Assembly: GCA_964414205.1 (NCBI GenBank) | Contig: CAYPVP010000071.1 | Location: forward strand, 1 to 5,940 | DNA length: 5,940 bases | Direction of reading: 5' to 3' | From: STD2-102 sp964414205 | Lineage (GTDB): Bacteria; Bacillota; Clostridia; Christensenellales; CAG-917 | Shown here: in pieces, positions 5,909-5,940 of the stretch | How the letters are laid out: the number at the start of each line of letters is the position of its first letter | Numbering within the stretch: the first letter of the stretch is position 1 | The notes under the pieces: model-generated | The model's database searches: none | What the model saw: only the letters and a program-made list of their open reading frames with translations | What the model was told of the DNA's origin: nothing | Position numbers and translations under genes: made by a program

Positions 5909-5940
5909 ATGTTAAAGACTAATTTTGTATAAAGATGAAT

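Noticed and set aside
1..5940. A previously undescribed multi-gene system
   Set aside because: All five genes belong to well-known housekeeping families in an arrangement familiar from Clostridia. Only expression details look unusual.
5909..5940. Promoter for a downstream gene (TATAAA at 5928-5933)
   Set aside because: No -35 box at 16-18 bases and no coding start visible before the window ends.

Overview
The window is a compact, AT-rich stretch of bacterial chromosome in which every gene lies on the + strand. Gene order and protein types (a flavoprotein of the HI0933 family, cytidylate kinase, a PlsC-type acyltransferase, then IspH fused to a four-domain ribosomal protein S1) point to a low-GC member of the Firmicutes, most likely Clostridia. 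The IspH-S1 fusion is already known from that group. TGA is used as a stop by two genes and Trp is TGG in the coding regions, so the standard bacterial code applies and a Mollicutes code is unlikely.

Layout: positions 1-182 have no convincing gene and are followed by a hairpin terminator (183-220). A consensus-like promoter (235-263) comes directly after it and drives surE (270-1028). The HI0933-type flavoprotein gene (1025-2239) overlaps surE by 4 bases, so the two form one transcription unit. A 53-base gap holds a second strong promoter (2248-2276) whose -35 box lies inside a perfect inverted repeat. This promoter serves cmk (2293-2952), plsC (2954-3601) and the ispH-rpsA fusion (3611-5857), packed with 1 and 9 bases between genes. 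A strong intrinsic terminator (5880-5908) closes the unit.

Functionally this is housekeeping: nucleotide metabolism (SurE, Cmk), phospholipid synthesis (PlsC), isoprenoid precursor synthesis (IspH) and translation initiation (S1). I see no mobile element, CRISPR array, tRNA, rRNA or defence system, and nothing that looks like a new multi-gene system.

The interesting signals are in how the genes are expressed. The surE promoter puts transcription start on the A of the ATG, with no Shine-Dalgarno sequence, so surE is probably leaderless. The cmk promoter gives a leader of only about 8-12 bases and carries an operator-like palindrome. Inside the fusion gene, exactly at the IspH/S1 junction, there is a strong Shine-Dalgarno sequence with an in-frame ATG, and codon usage shifts at the same point. 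One gene may therefore make both the fusion and a free S1 protein.
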